NCBI GenBank assembly: GCA_014529385.2
Contig: CM043963.1
Coordinates: 108,662,912-108,726,911 of the forward strand
Direction: 5' to 3'
Length of the DNA stretch: 64,000 nucleotides
Source of the DNA: Adiantum capillus-veneris
Lineage: Eukaryota; Streptophyta; Polypodiopsida; Polypodiales; Pteridaceae
Below are positions 57,665-64,000 of the stretch, in pieces. The notes under the pieces are model-generated. The model did not search any database and had not been told where the DNA came from. It was given only the letters and a program-made list of their open reading frames with translations. How positions within the stretch are numbered: the first letter of the stretch is position 1; every line of letters begins with the position of its first letter. Both the position numbers and the translations under genes were made by a program.

Positions 57665-57758
57665 TGATGATTTCACCCAATATGGATGATGTCCGAGGTT
57701 GTTGTCCGCCGTGGCTTCGTTGTTCTTCAAAAAATTTGTGTGCGTGCGTGTGTGCGTG

Positions 57759-57798
<40 letters not shown>

Positions 57799-57909
57799 GG
57801 GGGGGATAGTGAAGAGTGGGGGCGGCAGAGCCACAAATTGTTTGCGCAATTACAAGGTGTGTAAGGATGTGATGGCCGATGTGCAATGTAGAGCAAAAAC
57901 GAGAGATTG

Positions 57910-57995
<86 letters not shown>

Positions 57996-58747
57996 TATGC
58001 AACAGAGCTAAGGATTGCTTGTGCAATATCTAAAAGTGATATGGCTAATGTGCAATGAAAAGCTAAACGATTAAGCTTGTATATAAGGTGAGCTAATAGC
58101 CTTTTTTTCGAAAGCTCTTCGTGGGAGCGCATGTGTAGGAAGATAAAGCTAAGCATATGAATGCATTTACTTGGATAAGCCTTGGAGAGGCATAGAAAAA
58201 TCACAACTTAAAGTGTAATCTCTTTTTTTTTCTCTTTTTTAAAACAAACAATTCATAGAACCTGCTGACATGTAGTCAAAGAGCCTTTTTGTTTAATGTG
58301 CCCATGTCCAGTCAAAAAACCTTTTATCCCCAATGTCTGGAAAAAGAAATTTTTACTTGATGTCATTTGAATTGTTGTGGCCCTATTTTTTGACTTGATG
58401 TGTAAACCAAGAACCTTGGTAAATCTTGACTCATCCCTTGTGAAAATACTTGAAAAATAACAATTAGTCACATTTAAAACTTAAAACCTTCATACAAAGG
58501 GAAGAGAGAGAACAAGTGGTAGCTTTCCTTTAAAAAATGTCAAAATGTCATTGATCAGCTTTACATCAATAAAATCTTTTAGGGGCTTTGTTGAGTTATC
58601 GCCATCCTTCTATATACTTGAATCCTCTGCCAAATGTGTAACCTGCAATTGTGACATCATTAGCTCTTCCGTGTTTGAGCTTAATAGAAAATGTGAGTGT
58701 CGCCAAAATTGCTACACTCTGTACAAATTGTGTGTTTTATTCATGGA
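56219..58747 (-). repeat. Penelope-like element, upstream direct repeat (pseudo-LTR)
   Basis: It continues 50607-50688 after Copia-1 and aligns with 44925-47070. It has GT runs at 57622-57663, 57757-57796 and 57914-57953 and a GA run at 57953-57992. It contains the extra segment 56697-57047. Confidence 0.9.
56697..57090. repeat. Three diverged tandem units in the upstream pseudo-LTR
   Basis: Units of about 110-190 bp share AATCATGAGGTGT-like, ACATAACC-like and AAGTAAAACxxxAGATGGAAAA words at 56755, 56842 and 57019. The other repeat copy has one unit only, so copy number changed by recombination. Confidence 0.75.
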
Positions 58748-58774
58748 GGGAGAGAGAGAGAGTGTGTGTGTGTG

Positions 58775-59131
58775 TTTCTCTCTCATCCCCTACTTGCAAG
58801 GCTCGCCCCCTCCTATATAGGGATTATAAAGACTTTATGGGACACACACAAAGCATCCAATTTCCCTAGTGTTTGGCCTTTTACACAACCTTTGAATTTT
58901 GGAACCTTAGCATTTTGGAAGTCTTAATGGGTTGAACCTTAGGGTCTTTTTAGCCCATTGTTGCACCTTGCTCTTTTGCAGATGGTCCCCCATTTGGATC
59001 CCTACTGTGGCCGGTTTGCCAGCTTAACCAATTCTCTAGCTTTTTCTCCCCTGGCACTTCCCCATATTAAATGATATGTTTAACATGAGAAAATTATTTA
59101 GGAGAATTAGATATTAGTTACTATGATAACA
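58775..59131 (-). repeat. 5' LTR of Gypsy-B, outer part
   Basis: It matches the start of the Gypsy-A LTR in inverted orientation: CCCCATATTAAATGAT, then ATGAGAAAATxATTT, then TAGATATTA. On the - strand it begins TGTTATCATAG. It completes the LTR interrupted at 44845. Confidence 0.75.
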
Positions 59132-59540
59132 ATTGTGAGTTGCATGGCACCGGGGACACTCTAATCAGACGTGCAATTGAGCTTGAGGCTGATTTGTATA
59201 TTTCTTGTTGACATTATAATACAATCACTCACAATTGTGAGTTTTGCAAAATAAAGCTTAATATGTTGCATAGCACCGGGGGCACTCTAATAAGACTTAT
59301 GCAGTTGTTTTGTGCATGTGCTATATCATAGTTCAATTGTAACTACTATATGCTATTGACTTGGTTAAGTTTCTATGTGATGTGTAGCATTAGTGCACTC
59401 TACTAAAACTTGTGCACTTAGTTTGTGTTATTTTCTTTCAAATGCATAGCATCATCATTATCTAATTTATTGCATGTGATATTTACTATTGTCTTAGTTA
59501 AGTGTTATATGATGCATACCGCTTATGCCATGTAATAAGA
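59132..59540 (+). repeat. LINE-tail-like and reiterated AT-rich repeat
   Basis: 59180-59255 shares GAGCTTGAGGCTG and the AATACAATCACTCACAATTGTGAGTTTTGC tail (in pieces) with the LINE end at 17700-17785. Two copies of a GCATxGCACCGGGGxCACTCTAAT block lie at 59144 and 59269. 59290-59540 resembles 16390-16760. No gene. Confidence 0.5.
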
Positions 59541-59617
59541 CTACGCAATTAGATCATGCCATGTGCTGCACAATTCATAGCATTATCACGATCCACTTGC
59601 TTGTATTTGGTAGTGAT

Positions 59618-59657
<40 letters not shown>

Positions 59658-59800
59658 TGACACACACACATCAGTGTAATAAGATTGTGCAATTAGTTTG
59701 TGCCTTGTGTTGCACAGTCCATAGCGCTATCGCAATCCATTGTTTGTATCTACTAGTGATTTGTACTCTTTCTCTCTCTCTCTCTCCCCTCCCCCCCCCC
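59541..59800. repeat. Two tandem units each ending in a (CT)n run
   Basis: GCAATTAG.TC.TGCC-like units at about 59544 and 59688 share TGCACA, CATAGC.xTATC and GTAGTGATT-like words, each followed by CT repeats (59620-59641; 59769-59785) and then AC or C runs. Confidence 0.7.
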
Positions 59801-62250
59801 CAATATTTTGCAAGTTTTCCCAATTTTAGTATAACTCCAAACGACCCTTATTTTGGTGTTGTCTTACTTTTGCAATATTGGACTCTTAATTATGCAATAT
59901 TGGATCTGATTAAAGAGCTTGTTTTGTAGTGTTGAAACAAAATTCTCCTACTTAGAACAAGTAGTATAACCTAGCAACAACTTATGGAGGAAAATTGACT
60001 GCAATTGAGAAAAAAGATCACTAAAGGTCAAAATATCATTATGCATTTTGATGATCCAATTGCGCTAAGATGTACTTGTTAGCCGCTACTAATGTTTGCG
60101 AGGGAAAATTCAGCATCATTGTTAAAGTAAAGGTTTAAAGAAGGATTTACAAATGACGTCTACATAGCAAAGATCGTAAAAGGGCACTTGAATGATGCAA
60201 CTGAGCTTATGGCCTACTGTGAGAACAATATTTTTTTTGTCACATGTGCAGGATTTATTCCACTAGTAGGGATTCCCCCCCGTCCCCCCAATCCCTTGCT
60301 TTTGGAAGAGGCACCCTCAATGGCTGACTAGAGAGAATACAAAAGGAGGGAAATAACTTCTAATACAACAAGGCCTTGAAAGATGTTGAGGGAATTATTG
60401 AGCAAGCTAAGTCCAACATTTGGAGCATTGCCCATGGTTTATTGCACACCATCAGACATCTTCTTTCTACATGCAAATAGTTACACACCCAATGACATCA
60501 ATGGAAGTAACATCATGCTCCACTTTGGATGGCATGGCTTTTACCTGGGCTTCTACAATTGGGGGAAAGCTACCCTCTATTTCCATCCACACATGATGGA
60601 TTGCACCTAAATGCATATCTACAAACCTACGGATTTATACCAAATCACACAATGTATATGTGCTAGTAAAGTATATACTAAAATTGTTGAAGTATTTACA
60701 TGAGTATATATTAAAATTATTGAAGTACTTACTTGAGTATGATGACACCAACTACCTCAAATGGGTGTCAAAGTACAAACAACACCGTATCTTGGCCCTA
60801 AACAAATTATTTTAAATCACATAGATACACACACACTCTTGTCACGCTTAGATGGCCTAAAGCAAATAGGCCGTGGATTATTGCTCACATCAAGGTTACA
60901 ATCATATGATGATTGATAGCCATTGTGGCTTTATCACATCATCACAAGGCCCATTTTTGTAACCCTCCAATATCATTAATGACTATAAATCTATTTTGTC
61001 CCTTTTGATTGTCGTGAATCTTTGTGGTGATTCTTGAATGGTCTCAATTGTTCGTGTTGACTAAAAAAAACATTTACCAGCTTAACAATGTGATCTATGT
61101 TAGAGATTTTGATATTTTTTGTATGTTTCATCTTTTTGCTTGGATTAAGTACTAAATGGTGCAGATTTTGCTTTTTTCTTGATACCTTGGAGTCATTGAG
61201 GCATGGCCTAATGTTTGATATGCTTTTGCTTGACAAGAAATGGCCACAAATGTGATCCCGAATGATGAATCAAAGATTGAGTACGGCAAAGCGCACCACA
61301 TCCTACAAAAGGAGTCCCACATATTTGGCATGGAGGGTCTATCAACATTTTTCAAATAGGATGTTGAGCTTGAGGGGCTCTAGGGTGAGCCTCTTACCTA
61401 CAAGGAGTTCCAAGAGCTTTTCCCTTTATAGAGGGTCAATGCCACTCTTTTCAGAGTGTCTGGATGTGTGAAGAGCTCATCACCACCACTGAAGCCTTCA
61501 GAACTATAGCATAAGGGTTTGGCACGGTGATTGTTGGTGTGCTTCATTTAGAAAGAGCACATAGATCCAACAATAACCAGATTTCAATGTACTTCATACA
61601 AAAAAAAATTGTATAAGATATCTTAGGATGAAGGGTAAATTGGGCAGACCACCCACACAATGCAAGTGTGGGCTTGGGAAGGGAAAAGGAAAGGGGAGCA
61701 CACGAAGAGAAGAGGCAGCCCCCCCCCCCCCCCCCCCCCCCGGGAAAAAAAAAGAGGCATATTTTTCTCTTATTGGAGGATCATGACTAGATGTTGGAGA
61801 TGACCACCCAAGGGGCCACATTGACGAGCCAAGGGAAGAGTGTAATATCTCTACAGATGAAGCTTGAAGAGAAAGAGGCATGGATAGCTGAGCTCAAGGC
61901 CAAAATTGATTCTCTCAAGGACATTGTAGCACAGTAAAAGGCAAAATACATGCCTCTTACCCCTGTAGCTGCAGCAGAGAATGATTTCTTTGGGATCGAT
62001 GAGCTTTTGATTGATAACTATGAGCGCCAATGCATATGAACCATTGTATGTTGCAATGTTTATGAATCATGATCACCATGAGCCCCTTTTATATAAAGGG
62101 GGGGAAATCAATTTCAGCATCTTTGTACTTTGGTCTTTGCACTGTAAATTTGTATACATGTGTAGTTACCAATTTGAATATTTAACGAATCAAAGAGTTC
62201 CAAACATTTTATTTTAAAAGCAATTCACATCGCTACAAATGTAAGGTAGG
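59801..62250 (+). other. Degenerate coding-like remnants, not recognised
   Basis: Short + strand frames: 60383-60610 (75 residues, Trp/Phe/Tyr-rich), 61220-61480 (open with two stops) and 61800-61930 (coiled coil, MTTQGA start, LQMKLEEKEAWIAELK). The last has the look of the coiled-coil ORF at 13999 but I could not align them. A C23 run followed by GGG and A9 lies at 61719-61753. No family assigned. Confidence 0.35.
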
Positions 62251-62705
62251 TCACTCGTGATACCCATCTATCACAAGCAGTAGATCATCGATTTCATCTT
62301 GGTCGGGGTTCTCTAATTTCATCTCCCAATCAATGTCATCATCACTCACTTGTTCTACAACAATGCTTTTGTGGGTCTATGATGGGTGGAAGTGGTCGTG
62401 CGCAACCTTCATTGCAATCCTGAATGGTGCATGAATTAAATGCATGTTGCAAAAGACATATACGAGGTCTTAGGGGTTCTTAGGATTAAGGCGAGTCCTA
62501 CACTTGGAGTCAATGAAATCATAGGCAAACCAATTGCATTCTCAACTATAGGCTGCAACCAATAACACTCGAGTGGCCACATGCTAGAGTTTTAATTTGT
62601 CTCCCCCATATTCTTTCCACCACACTAAAGAGGAGTGTTTTTGGTTCGCTTCAATGTGCCATGGATCTTCAAAGATACTTTTCGTTTTAGTGTAATCAAC
62701 ATGTT
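62251..62705 (-). pseudogene. hAT transposase C-terminal dimerisation domain fragment
   Basis: On the - strand: SSLVWWKEYGGD, then HVATRVL, then ECNWFAYDFIDSKCRTRLNP, then DLVYVFCNMHL, then an acidic end and a stop at 62251. This follows the plant hAT family C-terminus (WW...G...P.L...A.RVL, CERNWSTFxFIHSKKRNRL, DLVYVxxNL). Four internal stops sit where Gln or Arg is usual. No upstream transposase part remains; T3 begins about 25 bp away. Confidence 0.8.
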
Positions 62706-62728
62706 AGTGTAATTCCTCTCTAACCGTG

Positions 62729-63643
62729 TGTTGGAGCCCAACTTGTCCAACTGTTGTAATGAGCCCACCTTGTAAAGCCTATCAAATTCCCATTTTTATG
62801 TCAAAGACGTCTTATCATTTTGATCCACTTGTCTGGGTTATGTAAAGATTAATCAGTCAGTCAGACCCACATGTGTTTCCACATTGTAATTATGATGAAG
62901 AGAATCCCATGTACATTTTTGAGCTAAGGTGACTAAAGTATAAAAGTCACCTTAGAACCATTTTTTGAATAACATTTAAATATTAATCCTGTGTCGTACG
63001 AGTCTAAGAGAGAGAGAGAGAGAGTGTGTGTGTCTTATCCTCTTCGCTACGCGCTTCTCCCTCACCGGATTCACGACGTGACCACACCATCGCGGAAGCC
63101 TCTCCGAGAGCTACGCGCCCATGCCACGCATTCACATTTTCGAGCTGTTCGCAAGCGATCCTTTTGTTTTGCTTGTAAGTAGCACAAACAGTGTCTATTT
63201 TCAACAATCAAGTACTTTATGGAATGAGAGAGAGATTAGCTACACATAGATACTCATAGACTTAGGTTTCACACACTTTTAGATTATGACATGTGAGTCT
63301 ATCGCGACTGTATTCGAGATAACTAGGGTTAAAATTTGGTGAGATTAGACTTATAGGTAAGTATATCCTATTGAGAGGATGGTGCCTAGCAAGTTAGATG
63401 TGATTCCTAGTTCATTTGATGTGTAAATGGTGTTGTGAGCGTTTAGGGATAGAGTGGGTTGCATTCAACAAGGGTTAATGATTGATGCATCATAGAAGTG
63501 CGTATGTGTAGATTGGTCTCAGCCTGACAAGCTAACGAGATTGCCTCTGAGCACCTACGGGTTAGTCGTGTCATCGGATGATAAGTATGTTGTCTGTGTC
63601 ATGCTTGTGAGCATGACCAAGGGAGTAGTTTGCCCCCAAAACA
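62729..63643 (+). repeat. 5' LTR of T3
   Basis: 915 bp. TATA box TATAAAAG at 62939-62946, GA/GT repeat at 63007-63031. It ends directly before the primer site. Confidence 0.75.
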
Positions 63644-63644
63644 T

Positions 63645-63662
63645 TGGCACCGCTGCTGAGGA
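63645..63662 (+). other. Primer binding site of T3 (tRNA-Asp type)
   Basis: TGGCACCGCTGCTGAGGA, a diverged form of the Tat/Athila tRNA-Asp site. Confidence 0.7.
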
Positions 63663-64000
63663 CACAAGACCTTAAGTAGGGAGATCTACGTCACTCGTGT
63701 GATGGTTAGCTTACTTTAGTTTCGACTAGAGAGAGCTTAAACTTTTAGAACAAGATCCAGGATAGGGTATCTTGAGGTCTAGTGGATAGCCAGGAAGCCT
63801 GTGTCTTGCCGAGGGTCTGTGACTAGTTAGATTTAGTTAAGTAGGATAATGTGGAGCTATGGTTTTTTGGTTTTGAGTGCTTGTTATGCTTGTGTAGAAA
63901 TAGAGTAAAAAAACGCTGTAAAAACGCAAAACAAACAAAAAGAAGAAACAATAAGGCTGTGTACTTGCCTTGAAAGCAAAACCCACACCATATACTCTTT

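Larger units (their letters stand above)
44846..58775 (-). mobile_element. Penelope-like retroelement with direct terminal repeats, split by Copia-1
   Basis: On the - strand: terminal repeat (58747-56219, then 50688-50607 after removing Copia-1), body gene (50489-47070), second terminal repeat (47070-44846). The two repeats are direct and collinear, which fits the pseudo-LTR (partial tandem) form typical of Penelope-like elements and not true LTRs. The RT has Penelope-type motifs; no GIY-YIG endonuclease is seen on either side. It is inserted in the Gypsy-B LTR: the LTR continues past both ends. Target duplication not resolved because both ends are rich in TG and AG repeats. Confidence 0.7.
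62729..64000 (+). mobile_element. T3: 5' LTR and leader of another Tat-like element
   Basis: LTR 62729-63643 (TGTTGGAGCC to AAAACA) is related to the T1 LTR. The element body continues past the window end. 63663-64000 is leader with no gene. Confidence 0.75.

Overview
This 64-kb window looks like plant nuclear DNA made almost entirely of nested, decayed transposable elements. I see no host gene, rRNA, tRNA gene or CRISPR. Plant affiliation rests on the element types: TNT1-like Ty1/copia, Ty3/gypsy with tRNA-Asp-type primer sites (typical of the plant Tat/Athila/Ogre group), LINEs with a C-terminal zf-RVT domain, and a hAT dimerisation-domain remnant. A Penelope-like element without endonuclease is also present. 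Such elements are rare in flowering plants and known from spike mosses, so a non-flowering plant (fern or lycophyte) is a weak guess. Long GA/CT and GT/CA microsatellites occur throughout, many of them inside the elements.

Layout. 1-8644: 3' part of a Tat-like LTR element (T1, + strand): integrase C-terminus fused to a second retropepsin-like domain and a W-x-P-K repeat tail, a spacer with a palindrome array, a large extra gene (ORF-X), polypurine tract and 3' LTR. 8645-13481: copia element (Copia-2, - strand) with its 5' LTR but no 3' LTR. 13482-19067: LINE pieces in both orientations plus microsatellites. 19068-21490 and 36021-36070: the two halves of the 5' LTR of Gypsy-A, which also carries a solo LTR (19929-20685). 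Between the halves sits a complete 14.5-kb Tat-like element (T2, 21491-36015, - strand, target duplication CTCTT). T2 contains a 1.8-kb terminal-inverted-repeat element (about 24267-26056). 36071-42232: Gypsy-A body and truncated 3' LTR. 42233-43636: Gypsy-B gag and leader (- strand), joined to Gypsy-A by an inverted junction. The Gypsy-B LTR (43637-44845 and about 58775-59131) is split by the Penelope-like element (about 44846-58775, - strand). That element is itself split by an almost complete copia (Copia-1, 50689-56218, target duplication CAATG). 59132-62250: LINE tail, tandem microsatellite-bearing repeats and unrecognised remnants. 62251-62705: hAT fragment. 62729-end: 5' LTR and leader of a third Tat-like element (T3), same LTR family as T1.

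The most unusual features are: (i) two Tat-like elements in which the integrase reading frame continues into a second aspartic-protease-like domain and a tail with repeated W-[IVR]-P-K motifs; (ii) the palindrome array and ORF-X of T1; (iii) the Penelope-like element with about 2.2-2.6-kb direct terminal repeats and one long frame broken only by three stops. Most premature stops fit single C-to-T changes at CAG, CAA or CGA codons, as expected after cytosine methylation. All calls come from reading the sequence and remembered family motifs; no search was run.
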